Assembly: GCF_002295105.1 (NCBI RefSeq)
Contig: NZ_NSGH01000017.1
Location: 1-59,562 of the forward strand
Length of the DNA: 59,562 nt
Reading direction: 5' to 3'
From: Salimicrobium humidisoli
GTDB taxonomy: Bacteria > Bacillota > Bacilli > Bacillales > Halobacillaceae
Shown here: positions 42,414-51,615 of the stretch, one piece after another
Layout of the letters: each line of letters begins with the position of its first letter
How positions within the stretch are numbered: position 1 is the first letter of the stretch
The notes under the pieces: model-generated
Told to the model about the DNA's origin: nothing
The model's database searches: none
Seen by the model: only the letters and a program-made list of their open reading frames with translations
Program-made: the position numbers and the translations under genes

Positions 42414-43469
42414 ATGAAACGAATACATAGCGACGTTATACAGTTCAGAGGGACACATTACGATTTTGGCTACGCTCAAGGCCTGGAGCTGAAGGGATCT
42501 CTCACAGTGGAGAACAGAAAAAAGCAGTGGGAGGTACGCATCCCGCGATTTGAGGTGGATATAGAGGAAGCGAAAGAGGTGATCGGGCGGTTCGCTCCTG
42601 GAATATGGGCGGAGCTTGAAGGGCTGAAAGATGCTCTTGACTGGACGATGACACGGACACTGATGGAATTCGGCGGCTACCGGGTCCCCTACAAGAAATC
42701 GGGCTGTTCCATCCTTACCGGGGACGGATATATGATTCGTAACTATGATTATCTGCCGAAAACGTACGAGGGGAGATTCGCATTTTTCCAGCCTTCGGAT
42801 ACGGGATATGCTACCGCCGGTCCGACTCAGCGTATTACGGGGAGAATGGACGGAATGAACGAAAAAGGTCTGGTGCTCGGGTATAATTTTATGAACCGGA
42901 AGCGTCCCGGACCTGGTTTTATCTGCTGTATGATCGGAAGAATCATTTTGGAGACCTGTGGTAATGTGGAAGAAGCGGTGGACGTATTGAAACGAATTCC
43001 GCATCGCCATTCGTTCAGTTATACAGTGTTTGACCCGTCCAATACGCCTTACGTGGTGGAAGCATCACCGAGAGGCGTGGAAGTGAGGCAGGCACGTATG
43101 TGTACGAATCACTTCGAAAAACTGCCCAAAGAAAACAGATACCACCTTGTAGATTCGAAAAGAAGGATGGAAGTGATGGAAAACGCCGGAGCTCCGGAAG
43201 CCGAAGAAGCTTTCAGACTTCTGAACGACAGATCCAAAGGAGTCTTCTCCGAACTGTATGATCAGTGGGCGGGCACCATTCATACTTCCGGGTACCTCGT
43301 TCATGACAAAAGAATATGGTTCGCTCTCGGGGGCGATCAGTCCCCGGTAGTATTGGATTTTTCCGCCTGGCTTGAGGGGGAGAAGATTCCTCTTGCCCGT
43401 ATAGAGGGAGAAGTCAATACCCATGTCCCTTTTGTACACATGGAGCGGGGCGCTCACTGGAGTAAGTAA
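42414..43469 (+). CDS. C45-family (penicillin acyltransferase-like) Ntn hydrolase
   Basis: 351 residues. VIQFRGTHYDFGYAQGLEL is the usual opening of the C45/acyl-CoA:6-APA acyltransferase family. The self-cleavage site that creates the N-terminal nucleophile is GCSILTGDGYMIRNYDYLP, so Cys98 is the likely nucleophile. Then RITGRMDGMNEKGLVLGYNF and VEASPRGVEVRQA. Family members cut or transfer amide-linked acyl chains; the bacterial substrate is generally unknown. Intracellular (no signal peptide). AAGGTGCAC upstream gives only a modest ribosome site. Confidence 0.82.
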   Translation: MKRIHSDVIQFRGTHYDFGYAQGLELKGSLTVENRKKQWEVRIPRFEVDIEEAKEVIGRFAPGIWAELEGLKDALDWTMTRTLMEFGGYRVPYKKSGCSILTGDGYMIRNYDYLPKTYEGRFAFFQPSDTGYATAGPTQRITGRMDGMNEKGLVLGYNFMNRKRPGPGFICCMIGRIILETCGNVEEAVDVLKRIPHRHSFSYTVFDPSNTPYVVEASPRGVEVRQARMCTNHFEKLPKENRYHLVDSKRRMEVMENAGAPEAEEAFRLLNDRSKGVFSELYDQWAGTIHTSGYLVHDKRIWFALGGDQSPVVLDFSAWLEGEKIPLARIEGEVNTHVPFVHMERGAHWSK

Positions 43470-43489
43470 AAAGAGCATTCAATATAAAA

Positions 43490-43540
43490 GGAGCCGGTAT
43501 CACCGAACTGTTCGGTGATACCGGCTCCTTCGTTTATAAC
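43490..43540. terminator. Very strong bidirectional terminator
   Basis: GGAGCCGGTATCACCGAA (43490-43507) is an exact inverse of TTCGGTGATACCGGCTCC (43511-43528), 18 bp around CTG, between convergent genes. Confidence 0.8.
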
Positions 43541-43557
43541 TTTTTATTTATACCGGC

Positions 43558-46317
43558 TTAACCGGTGTTTCTGAGCCCTGCAGCTACACCACTGATAGTG
43601 AGCAGAACTTCTTTTAGCAGTTCATCTCCCGGGTTCTCCGTTTCCCGTAGTTCTTTGATCAGTTCCACCTGAAGGAAATTCATAGGGTCCACGTACGGGT
43701 TACGGAGGCGCACGGACTCCTGAATTGTCGGCTGATGATCGAGCAGTTCATCGTCTTCAGTGATCTGGAGAAGGACTTCTTTCGTTCTTTCATATTCGTC
43801 TACAATCGTATTGAAAATCCGTTCTCCTACCGCTTCGTCCTTCACGAGCGATTTGTACTCTCTGGCAGTCTGAATATCCGCTTTCGTGAGGGCCATCTGC
43901 AGATTGTTTATAGTGGAGCGGAAGAAAGGCCAGTTTTCATACATTTGTCGAAGCAGTTCCATATTTCCATCGGCACGGTCCCGGTAATCAGCGAGGCCGG
44001 ATCCGGCTGCGAACCACCCCGGCAGCAGCTGACGACTTTGCGTCCAGGCGAATACCCATGGAATGGCACGCAGGTTTTCGAATTTCGAACTGTCTTTACG
44101 CTTCATGGGACGAGACCCGATATTCAGTTCGCTCAGTTCGTTCAGCGGAGTAGCTTCATTGAAATAAGAAATGAAATCTTTGTCTCCGAAAACGAGTGAC
44201 TGATATGTCTTTAAGGAAACGTCGGATATCTCTTCCATCGCCTCTTCCCAGCTGTCTTCCCGATGAAAACCCTGCTCTGACTCTTTTGAAACGTTAGCGG
44301 CCCCTTCCAGGAGCGTAGAAGCCCCCTGCTCGAGACTACGGTAAGCTATATCACGGAGCATGTACCGGGAAGAAAGGACTTCTCCCTGTTCGGTTATTTT
44401 CACGCCGTCTCCAAGTGTCTCTACCGGTTGGGAAAGAAGACTCCGGTGGAGGGGTCCTCCGCCTCTGCCGAGAGAGCCACCGCGTCCGTGGAAGAACTTC
44501 AGGCCGATGTTATATTCGCGGGCCATCTCGTGGATCTCGACCTGAGCCTTGTACAGTCTCCAGTTGGCTGTGAGCGTGCCGCCATCTTTGCTGCCGTCGG
44601 AATAACCGAGCATAATCTCCTGGTGGTTGCCCCGTTTTTCCAGGTGTTTCGAAAATACTTCCATTTCAAACAGGGTCTTGATGATGTCAGGTCCTGCAAC
44701 AAGGTCATCTACAGTTTCGAGTAAAGGTGCGACGTCGAGGTCGCTTTCGACACTTCCGTCTGCATGAAGACGGTAAATCCCGGCTTCTTTAGCAAGTACG
44801 AGGACTTCGAGAAGATCACTGACGGACTCTGTCATACTTATCAGGTAGACTTCAATGGAGCGTTTCCCGAATTCTTTATGAGCATCACGTATCATATGGA
44901 AAACGTTCATAATTTGACGGGTCGCTTCCGAATAGTCTTCATTCAACAGAGAAAGAGGTCTCGGGTCTTTCAATACATTCTCAAGGATCCCGGTTTTATC
45001 CGCTTCACTCAGGGACGAATAATCGTCTGTGATCCCTACTTTCTGTAAAAGTTCCGAGACAGCTATTTCATGTTCGCCACTGTGATTACGGACATCGAGA
45101 GTAGCCAGATGGAAACCAAACAGACTTACTTGACGGATAAGTTTTCTCAGGCTTTTAAGCTCTCTGCTTTCAGGCTGATGGCGAAGCGCGTTTTCCTGAA
45201 TCAGGGACAGGTCATTAAGCATCTCATCGGCGCTTCTGTAGCCGGTTTCTGACTGACCTATTTGACGCAGACGCTCTAGTATCACCGCGAATTTTCTGCG
45301 GTACACTTCTTTTTCCACTTTCCATACTTTGTCCTCCGGAAGCCACGTTTCTTCTCTTTCGATAGACTGCATGAGCTTCCCGGACACCTGGACGTAAGCA
45401 AGCGACTGGCTGAAACGTTTCATCAGATCGACGAGCGAGTCTTCGTATTTTTTTAAAATCAGGTTTCTGTGCTTATGCAGGGTTTCCCAGGTGACTTCCG
45501 GCGTCACGTTCGGATTCCCATCCCTGTCTCCGCCGATCCAGGAACCGAAATGAAGAAAATCAGGTACAGACCATTCTTCTTCGGGATAGTTCACCTCAAG
45601 CTGATGCTCTAGTTCCTGGTGAATATCCGGTAAGACGTCGAACAACGTATGGTCAAAGTAGTACAGGCCGTTCCTTACTTCATCCATAACGGTCGGTTTC
45701 CGCTCCCGGAGCTCTTCTGTCTGCCAGAGCACGGTGACTTCATTCTGAAGACTGTCCATGACGCCTTCTCTTTCTCTCCGGGTGAGTCTGCTTTCATCCA
45801 GCTGTTTCAAAAGGGTAGCAATCCTTTTCTGTATTTCCAGTACGGTCCGTTTCGTCGCTTCTGTAGGATGGGCCGTTATGATCAGCTCCAAAGAAAGTTT
45901 GTCCAGTGTCTCCTGAACGACGTCTTTGGAATAATTGTTTTCTTTTAAGTTCTGTACAGCACTCTCCAGTGAAAACGGCTGGACTGACATATCTTCCCTG
46001 AGCTGGTACTCTCTCCGCCGGCGTATACGGTGGTTCTGTTCGGCTATGTTCACCAGGTGAAAGTATATGGAAAAAGCACGAATCACCTGAGAACGCATAG
46101 GCGGTTTCAATTCGGTGATTTCCGACTTTAACGTCTCATAAGTCGAGGAATCGGGGGTGCTACGCAAATCTTTTGTCAACTTGCGTATTCTTTCCACTTT
46201 ATCAAGTAATTCCTGACCGCCCTGATGAACGAGTACTTTACCGAGCATTTCGCCTAAGACCCGTATGTCATGGCGCAGTGGTGTAGTATGATTGTTGGAT
46301 TTTGGTTGTGTATTCAC
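43558..46317 (-). CDS. ppc: Phosphoenolpyruvate carboxylase
   Basis: 919 residues, full length. LIITAHPTEATKRT carries the catalytic His, WIGGDRDGNPNVTPEVT the second signature, IMLGYSDGSKDGGTLTANW the third and FFHGRGGSLGRGGGP the mobile Gly loop; the C-terminus ends in RNTG, the usual allosteric tail. It fixes bicarbonate onto PEP to give oxaloacetate. Many Bacillus species rely on pyruvate carboxylase instead, so ppc is a useful marker for the clade. Monocistronic. Confidence 0.97.
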   Translation of the reverse strand: MNTQPKSNNHTTPLRHDIRVLGEMLGKVLVHQGGQELLDKVERIRKLTKDLRSTPDSSTYETLKSEITELKPPMRSQVIRAFSIYFHLVNIAEQNHRIRRRREYQLREDMSVQPFSLESAVQNLKENNYSKDVVQETLDKLSLELIITAHPTEATKRTVLEIQKRIATLLKQLDESRLTRREREGVMDSLQNEVTVLWQTEELRERKPTVMDEVRNGLYYFDHTLFDVLPDIHQELEHQLEVNYPEEEWSVPDFLHFGSWIGGDRDGNPNVTPEVTWETLHKHRNLILKKYEDSLVDLMKRFSQSLAYVQVSGKLMQSIEREETWLPEDKVWKVEKEVYRRKFAVILERLRQIGQSETGYRSADEMLNDLSLIQENALRHQPESRELKSLRKLIRQVSLFGFHLATLDVRNHSGEHEIAVSELLQKVGITDDYSSLSEADKTGILENVLKDPRPLSLLNEDYSEATRQIMNVFHMIRDAHKEFGKRSIEVYLISMTESVSDLLEVLVLAKEAGIYRLHADGSVESDLDVAPLLETVDDLVAGPDIIKTLFEMEVFSKHLEKRGNHQEIMLGYSDGSKDGGTLTANWRLYKAQVEIHEMAREYNIGLKFFHGRGGSLGRGGGPLHRSLLSQPVETLGDGVKITEQGEVLSSRYMLRDIAYRSLEQGASTLLEGAANVSKESEQGFHREDSWEEAMEEISDVSLKTYQSLVFGDKDFISYFNEATPLNELSELNIGSRPMKRKDSSKFENLRAIPWVFAWTQSRQLLPGWFAAGSGLADYRDRADGNMELLRQMYENWPFFRSTINNLQMALTKADIQTAREYKSLVKDEAVGERIFNTIVDEYERTKEVLLQITEDDELLDHQPTIQESVRLRNPYVDPMNFLQVELIKELRETENPGDELLKEVLLTISGVAAGLRNTG

Positions 46318-46466
46318 TTTTTCACCTTCCTGTATGTTCTATTGGTTGATGCAGCTGCGGGTTGTAGAGAGGGGGCTGCAAAGATTCGTATTTTAATTAT
46401 ATTATCAGAATATTTCATACAGTCAAATGGCGGGGGGAAGAGATATGCGTCCTTATACAAACAACA

Positions 46467-46503
46467 CCTCTCTTCAAAAGGCTCAAAGAAGAGAGGTGAA
46501 AAG
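46467..46503 (-). terminator. Terminator behind the DinB gene
   Basis: CACCTCTCTTC / GAAGAGAGGTG, followed on the minus strand by TTGTTTG. Confidence 0.6.
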
Positions 46504-46506
46504 GAT

Positions 46507-46992
46507 TCAGCTTATTTGTTCCTGTACTTCTTTCATCTGCTCCAGGTGACGCATTTCGTGCCATCCGATGAATTCTACCCACTGTTCCAGATTCATAGCC
46601 CCGAAGGAAGGGTGGGGAAAAGAGTATTGCTGAAGTGTATCCCCGGATTTATTATGGGTCAGAAACATTGTAGCTTCTCTTGTCTTTTCAAGAGCGTCAC
46701 GTGCTTCCTGTATAGAAGAGAAGGTTCCTGATGGCTGGACTGCTTCCGGAGCTTCCACTTTATGGGAACGGTTGGTTGTACGTTCGATAGGCTTCGGTGA
46801 TGCAGATTCTTTCGTGCCATTTTTTATGACGTCATTGATCTGTTCAACGATGAAGTTCTCCATCAGATACAAATGTTCCAATACTTCCAGTATAGACCAC
46901 GTATCGTCTGAAGGTTTCTTTCCGGCATCCTCTTCGGAAACCTGACTGATAAAGTCCTGAATAAGCTTTCTTTTGTCTTCCAGTCCGTACAT
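46507..46992 (-). CDS. DinB family protein
   Basis: 161 residues, four-helix bundle type. The three metal-binding histidines of DinB_2 can be placed in VLEHLYLMEN and WHEMRHLEQM. The family includes thiol transferases (bacillithiol S-transferase among them) and damage-induced proteins. A plausible role is metal-dependent bacillithiol transfer to toxins, but this cannot be settled from sequence. An insert rich in Pro/Thr/Ser (about 60-90) separates helices 2 and 3. Monocistronic. Confidence 0.83.
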   Translation of the reverse strand: MYGLEDKRKLIQDFISQVSEEDAGKKPSDDTWSILEVLEHLYLMENFIVEQINDVIKNGTKESASPKPIERTTNRSHKVEAPEAVQPSGTFSSIQEARDALEKTREATMFLTHNKSGDTLQQYSFPHPSFGAMNLEQWVEFIGWHEMRHLEQMKEVQEQIS

Positions 46993-47172
46993 AGTTCGTC
47001 ATCCTTCCCGGAATTATAACCATTGTGATTATTATAATCGTAACTGTTACTTTATAGACAAAAACCCAGGAGGTTAAACATAATTATCAGAGATGAAAAA
47101 AATGAGCTTTACTGCTTTACTTTACTACCGGTTCGTTGTATTATGGAAAATAACTTAAAATTAATAACGAAA

Positions 47173-47352
47173 CTTCTTATCCAGAGAGGCGGAGGGACTG
47201 GCCCTTTGAAGCCCGGCAACCATCCTGCTGATGTAAATCAGTGTGAACGGTGCCAATTCCTGTAGAATGTACATCCATTCTAAGAGATGAGAGGATCGAG
47301 CGGATATTATAACGTCGACCCCTCTTCCTGGATATTAAGGAGAGGGGATTTT
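47173..47352 (+). promoter_or_regulatory. SAM-I (S-box) riboswitch with terminator, upstream of msrA
   Basis: The aptamer (47173-47294) has P1 CTTCTTATC/GATGAGAGG and the core GAGAGGCGGAGGGACTGGCC followed by GAAGCCCGGCAACC, the SAM-I consensus. CCCCTCTTCCT / AGGAGAGGGG and GATTTTGATT form the expression-platform terminator (47319-47352). The 3' strand of P1 (GAGAGG) can instead pair with CCCCTC as antiterminator. High SAM should stop transcription, low SAM allow msrA expression. A weak promoter TTTACT-17-TATTAT is at 47116-47144. Confidence 0.93.
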
Positions 47353-47414
47353 GATTGTTAGCCCGTCTAAACTCTCGGAAGAAGTGTAGTTAGAGAGAAA
47401 GGATAAGATATATT

Positions 47415-47885
47415 ATGGCAATCGCTACTTTCGGTGCAGGATGTTTCTGGGGTGTGGAAGCGTTCTTTGACAGATTGAACGGAGTGACGAATACGACAGT
47501 CGGTTATACGGGAGGATTTGTGGAGAATCCATCCTACCAACAGGTGAAAAACGGGGAAACAGGACATGCGGAGTCCATTCGTATTGAGTTTGACCCTGAA
47601 GTGCTCACTTATGAAGCTCTCGTCGAGTACTTCCTTGAAGCCCATGATCCTACTTCCGTCCATCGTCAGGGAGAAGATGTCGGACATCAGTACCGCTCCG
47701 TGATCTTTTATGTGAATGAGGAGCAGCGTCAGCAGTCCGTTGCAAAGATAAAAGAATGGAACGATCGCGGAATTTTCAAGTCTCCGATTGTAACAGAAGT
47801 GGTACCGGCTTCCACTTTTTATGAAGCAGAGGAATATCATCAGCAATATGTTAAAAAATATGGAGCGGCCTGCAGCGCCGTTTAA
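47415..47885 (+). CDS. msrA: Peptide methionine sulfoxide reductase MsrA
   Basis: 156 residues. FGAGCFWGVEAFF puts the catalytic Cys at position 10; VGYTGGFVENPSYQQV, GHAESIRIEFDP, HDPTSVHRQGEDVGHQYRS and the late FYEAEEYHQQY are standard. It reduces the S-form of methionine sulfoxide. There is no msrB partner, although many Firmicutes pair or fuse them; a Cys three residues from the end (CSAV) may serve in recycling. Control by a SAM riboswitch ties repair to methionine/SAM shortage. Confidence 0.95.
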   Translation: MAIATFGAGCFWGVEAFFDRLNGVTNTTVGYTGGFVENPSYQQVKNGETGHAESIRIEFDPEVLTYEALVEYFLEAHDPTSVHRQGEDVGHQYRSVIFYVNEEQRQQSVAKIKEWNDRGIFKSPIVTEVVPASTFYEAEEYHQQYVKKYGAACSAV

Positions 47886-47949
47886 AACTTCAGCTTTCAG
47901 CTGGAGTTTTTTTATGCATTATTCTTTATTCGTTAACTTCACGCGGATG

Positions 47950-47978
47950 CTTACGCTTTCGCACCGGTTTGTTATACT
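47950..47978 (+). promoter_or_regulatory. eutH promoter
   Basis: TTACGC, 16-base spacer, TATACT (47973-47978). Confidence 0.4.
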
Positions 47979-48000
47979 ATGAGTAACAGGGGGTGGGTGT

Positions 48001-49113
48001 ATGACGCTGAACGACTGGGTCCTCGGAGCTATGTGTTTTTTTCTGATTCTCGGGGCTCTGGATTATTATATACTGAACAGTCGGCTGAAGCTCGGGGACC
48101 GGTTTTACGAGGCGTTCCGGATGATGGGGACGCTTGCTCTTGCCATGATAGGGGTCATTTCGTTCGCCCCCGTGATGGCCGAGTGGATGGCTCCGGTAGT
48201 CGTGCCGCTGTACGAATGGCTGGGGGCGGACCCCGGGATGTTCCCGTCGATGCTTCTGGCTATCGATACCGGAGCGTATCCCCTGGCCGAATCCCTTGCC
48301 GAGGACGCGGAAGCGGCTGTGTTTTCATGGTCGCTTCTTGGAACGATGATGGGTTCGACCGTAGTGTTTACTATACCGGTTGCGCTTTCGGTATTACATA
48401 AGCAGGATTATCGTTATTTTGCCAAAGGAGTTCTGATCGGATTTACGACTATCCCCGTGGGCTGTTTTACGGGCGGGTTTCTTGGAGGATATGCCTTTGA
48501 CTGGATGCTTGTAAATCTTCTCCCTTCCATTGTTCTTGCAATTGTAATTTCCATCGGCCTCGGTTTATTTACAGCTGTCACTATACGTCTGTTCGCCGCA
48601 TTTGGTAAGATAGTGGAAGTCCTTATTGCTGTAGGTCTCGTGTCTATTACTATTGAAACACTTCTTGGAGTGAGCGTTATCCAGGGTCTGGCCCCTCTGT
48701 CGGAAGGAGCGGTGATTGTAGCGAAAATAACAGTCACCCTGGCCGGAGCTTTTCCACTGGTCGCTTTTCTCGAAAGAGTGCTGCAGAGGCCTTTTGAAAT
48801 AATCAGACCTTTGGTGAAAGTGGATAAAGTGGCGATGACGGGGCTATTGGCCTCACTGGCTCACAATATACCTATGCTGGTAACAATGAAGGATATGGAG
48901 CCGAGGGGGAAAGTGATCAATTCAGCTTTTGCTGTCAGTGGAGCTTTTGCACTCGGAGCTCATATCGCTTTTGTGGCAGGCATTGAAAAGGATATGGTAG
49001 TGCCGGTGCTTGCCGGTAAGTTGAGTGCCGGTTTTCTTGCAGTGGTTATCGCATGGGCAGTAACAACAGAAGAGGAGGGGAAGTCACATGAAAAGGTGGT
49101 CGGATACGATTGA
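48001..49113 (+). CDS. eutH: EutH-type ethanolamine transporter, isolated
   Basis: 370 residues, about ten spans. RMMGTLALAMIGVISFAPV, FPSMLLAIDTGAYPLAESLA, VFTIPVALSVLHKQDYRYFA, KGVLIGFTTIPVGCFTGG and LASLAHNIPMLVTMKDM are EutH motifs. EutH brings ethanolamine into the cell for the B12-dependent lyase. No eutBC, microcompartment or regulator genes are nearby, so here it may supply amine nitrogen or choline-like osmolyte precursors, or the lyase genes are elsewhere. Its end overlaps the next gene by 26 bases. Confidence 0.9.
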   Translation: MTLNDWVLGAMCFFLILGALDYYILNSRLKLGDRFYEAFRMMGTLALAMIGVISFAPVMAEWMAPVVVPLYEWLGADPGMFPSMLLAIDTGAYPLAESLAEDAEAAVFSWSLLGTMMGSTVVFTIPVALSVLHKQDYRYFAKGVLIGFTTIPVGCFTGGFLGGYAFDWMLVNLLPSIVLAIVISIGLGLFTAVTIRLFAAFGKIVEVLIAVGLVSITIETLLGVSVIQGLAPLSEGAVIVAKITVTLAGAFPLVAFLERVLQRPFEIIRPLVKVDKVAMTGLLASLAHNIPMLVTMKDMEPRGKVINSAFAVSGAFALGAHIAFVAGIEKDMVVPVLAGKLSAGFLAVVIAWAVTTEEEGKSHEKVVGYD

Positions 49114-49543
49114 GGTAGAGACACCTATTGAACACGCCTGGTCATATTTCGATCAGTCCCTGGAACAGACCAAAAAAATTATGCCGAATATCGAAGAACA
49201 CCGGCTCATCCATTCTTCCGGAGAGACGGTCGGGAATGTGTACAGACAATCGTACGGCGTAGGGGAGACAAAGGAAGAATACGAGGTTACCATTACTGAA
49301 TTCAAAGATGCAGAAAATGAAAAAAGACTGACTTATTCTTATACTCTGGCCGGGGTTTATGACATACAGGCCACTTATTTACTTGAAAAAGCGGGAGAAA
49401 AGAAGACGAAGTTCACCTATCTATCTTCAAACAGGCCGAGGAAATGGTATTTACGGATACTGATTCTTTTCTCCAACGATCAGGCTGTCGCTAACTTTGT
49501 CCGTCGCGTGAAAAGAGTGGCCGAGGAAGAATATGACGAATAG
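49088..49543 (+). CDS. SRPBCC-fold (START/Bet v1-like) protein
   Basis: 151 residues. TIEVETPIEHAWSYFDQSLE at the start and GVGETKEEYEVTITEF, then a C-terminal helix FSNDQAVANFVRRVKRVAEE give the helix-grip pattern of polyketide-cyclase/START-like proteins that bind hydrophobic ligands. Exact ligand unknown. The start lies inside the eutH gene behind GAGGGGAAG, so the two are translationally coupled, which suggests a joint role in amine or lipid-headgroup handling (inference). A strong terminator follows. Confidence 0.75.
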   Translation: MKRWSDTIEVETPIEHAWSYFDQSLEQTKKIMPNIEEHRLIHSSGETVGNVYRQSYGVGETKEEYEVTITEFKDAENEKRLTYSYTLAGVYDIQATYLLEKAGEKKTKFTYLSSNRPRKWYLRILILFSNDQAVANFVRRVKRVAEEEYDE

Positions 49544-49559
49544 TACAGGTGTACACAAA

Positions 49560-49608
49560 AGTTGCCGCTCTCCCGTAGTGCTTTATGAGGGAGAGCGGCA
49601 ACTTGTTT
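49560..49608. terminator. Bidirectional terminator
   Basis: AGTTGCCGCTCTCCC / GGGAGAGCGGCAACT, a perfect 15-bp stem, then TTGTTTT. Confidence 0.85.
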
Positions 49609-49630
49609 TCCTTACCTTCTTCCGGGAAGG

Positions 49631-49861
49631 TTAAAGTATGAAAATCCAGATCAGTGCTAACGTAATAACAAAAGTGATAACGTAGATGATGCTGAGACGA
49701 CGGAAACTGGAAGTGTCACGGGAGTCCGATTTCAGGCTGGCCAATTCTTCATCACTGTCGGCCGAATGTTCCTGCTTGTTCAGGTTTTTTCCGATATAGA
49801 TAGTGGCTCCAAGGGCAATAGCTGTCATAATGATAGCTACCGTATAATACAGTGGATACAT
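49631..49861 (-). CDS. Unknown small two-span membrane protein
   Basis: 76 residues: an N-terminal span (YYTVAIIMTAIALGATIYIG), an acidic central loop (EHSADSDEELASLKSD) and a C-terminal span (LSIIYVITFVITLALIWIF). I recognise no family. AAAGGGGAG precedes ATG 49861. It is 69 bases behind argS on the same strand with no terminator between, so it may share the T-box-controlled transcript. An odd partner for a tRNA synthetase. Confidence 0.6.
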   Translation of the reverse strand: MYPLYYTVAIIMTAIALGATIYIGKNLNKQEHSADSDEELASLKSDSRDTSSFRRLSIIYVITFVITLALIWIFIL

Positions 49862-49930
49862 AATATCTCCCCTTTCAGAAATAGGGTATATGCCAAACAT
49901 ACTATTATTATATAATGAACGCAATTTCTT

Positions 49931-51553
49931 TTACATTTTTTCTACAGGTTTCATCCCGAGCAGATGGAGTCCTTTCTTCAGTACTGTAATCACTGCCTGG
50001 ACAAGTGTGAGACGCTGATCCGTCTGATCCGTCTGTAAAATTTTCGTGTTGGCGTAATACTGATTGAAATGTTTCGACAGCTTCAACAGGTAACGTGCAA
50101 TGATGGAAGGGTCTTTCTGGTAAAAAGCTCTTTCTGTTTCATCGGGGAAAAGATGCAGCTGTTTTACAAGTTCCCAGGCACTCCCGTCTTTCAGGTCGGT
50201 CCTGAAGTCGAAATCGGCTTTTTCGGTAAGCGAAACGGCGCGGGCATACGTGTATTGCAGGTACGGCCCTGTATTTCCTTCGAAAGTGAGCATATCATCC
50301 AGTGAAAATTCAACGTCGTTTTGTCTCTGATGTTTCAGGTCGTGGAAAATCACCGCTCCTGTCCCTATGTCGGCATTGCCTCCGGCCCGTTCCCGGGCTT
50401 CTTCGAGTACGTCTTCAAGCAGAATGGTTCTGCCTTTCCTCGTCGACATCTTTTTTCCGTCCTGAAGCATCATGCCGAAAGAGATGTGTTTCATGGAGGA
50501 TGCCCAGGGGAAGCCGGCTTTTTCGAGCACCTTCCGAATCTGCTCAAAGTGGAGTATCTGTTCATTTCCGACTACGTACAAACTTTCAGCGAAATGATAG
50601 GCCCGATAGCGATCGATCGCAGCCGTAAGATCTCTCGTAGCATAGGTGGTCGTGCCGTTACTTTTAACGATCAGGCAGGGAGGGAGATCATATTCATCCA
50701 GGCGCACTACGAGAGCCCCTTCGGATTGTTCGAGCAGTCCTTTTTCCTCAAGTATCGCTATCGTTTCTCCCATTTTATCACTATAGTAAGCTTCACCCCG
50801 TGTCAGATCGAAAGTTATATCAAGCTGTTTATAAATCTTGTCGAACTCTTCGAGAGATAATTCACGGAAACGACTCCACAGAGCTGCGGCTTCCTCTTCT
50901 CCTTCTTCAAGACGCTTGAACCAGTCGCGTCCTGCTTCTGTAAGTGACGGGTTTTGTTTTGCCTCTTCGTGAAATCTGACGTAAATATCCGAAAGCATTT
51001 TCAGAGGATTTTCTTGTAATGTATCTTTATCCCCCCATCTTTCGTAGGCAGCCAGCAGATGACCGAACTGAGTACCGTAATCGCCTATATAATTGATTTT
51101 CACTGGTTTATAACCGCAATATTCGGCGAGCAGCCCCAGAGAATTCCCGATAATTGTAGAACGCAGATGTCCCATGGAGAAGGGCTTTGCTATATTTGGG
51201 GCCGATAAATCCAGCACTACACGCTCACCATTTCCGAAACGGTGACGGCCGTAGTCGATATGGGTAGCACGGCGGAGGATGTGGTCGGTCATGAAAGACT
51301 GGTCGAGAAAAATATTAACGTAGCCGTGAAGGGCTTCCGTGTCCGCAAAAATAGGGTGATTCAGCTGAGCGCTTACATCCTCCGCTATATTTTGAGGATT
51401 TTTTCTGAAGTGTCGGGCCAGGAAAAAGCACGGGAAGGCTATATCCCCATGGCTGCTGTGCTTCGGCTGCTCAAGTTTCTGTTTCAGGTCTTCCGGAGTG
51501 AACTCCTCTCCAAGAATGTGAGCAAGCTGTAACGCGATGATTTCTTTTTCCAT
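49931..51553 (-). CDS. argS: Arginyl-tRNA synthetase
   Basis: 540 residues. DLSAPNIAKPFSMGHLRSTI contains the HIGH-equivalent GHLRS, GDYGTQFGHLLAA and GMMLQDGKKMSTRKG (KMSKS-like loop, KMSTR) follow, and NTGPYLQYTYARA with the C-terminal anticodon domain ending GLHLLGMKPVEKM are typical. The N-terminal additional domain begins at once (MEKEIIALQLAHILGEEF). Class I enzyme charging tRNA-Arg. AAAGGAG precedes the ATG. Expression is controlled by the T-box leader. Confidence 0.96.
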   Translation of the reverse strand: MEKEIIALQLAHILGEEFTPEDLKQKLEQPKHSSHGDIAFPCFFLARHFRKNPQNIAEDVSAQLNHPIFADTEALHGYVNIFLDQSFMTDHILRRATHIDYGRHRFGNGERVVLDLSAPNIAKPFSMGHLRSTIIGNSLGLLAEYCGYKPVKINYIGDYGTQFGHLLAAYERWGDKDTLQENPLKMLSDIYVRFHEEAKQNPSLTEAGRDWFKRLEEGEEEAAALWSRFRELSLEEFDKIYKQLDITFDLTRGEAYYSDKMGETIAILEEKGLLEQSEGALVVRLDEYDLPPCLIVKSNGTTTYATRDLTAAIDRYRAYHFAESLYVVGNEQILHFEQIRKVLEKAGFPWASSMKHISFGMMLQDGKKMSTRKGRTILLEDVLEEARERAGGNADIGTGAVIFHDLKHQRQNDVEFSLDDMLTFEGNTGPYLQYTYARAVSLTEKADFDFRTDLKDGSAWELVKQLHLFPDETERAFYQKDPSIIARYLLKLSKHFNQYYANTKILQTDQTDQRLTLVQAVITVLKKGLHLLGMKPVEKM

Positions 51554-51615
51554 ATTTCCATCTCCTTTCCGAATCGAGCCGGATTTTTGTGAACTGATTA
51601 AAATTTATGTGACAT

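Noticed and set aside
43490-43528. 18-bp perfect inverted repeat as a mobile-element end
   Set aside because: It lies exactly between two convergent stop codons with a short loop, so a bidirectional terminator explains it.
47367-47846. Minus-strand frame over msrA
   Set aside because: Antisense of a clear gene; composition is that of a shadow.
48001-49113. Start of a full ethanolamine operon
   Set aside because: The following genes are an SRPBCC protein and convergent unrelated genes; no eut enzyme or shell protein is present.
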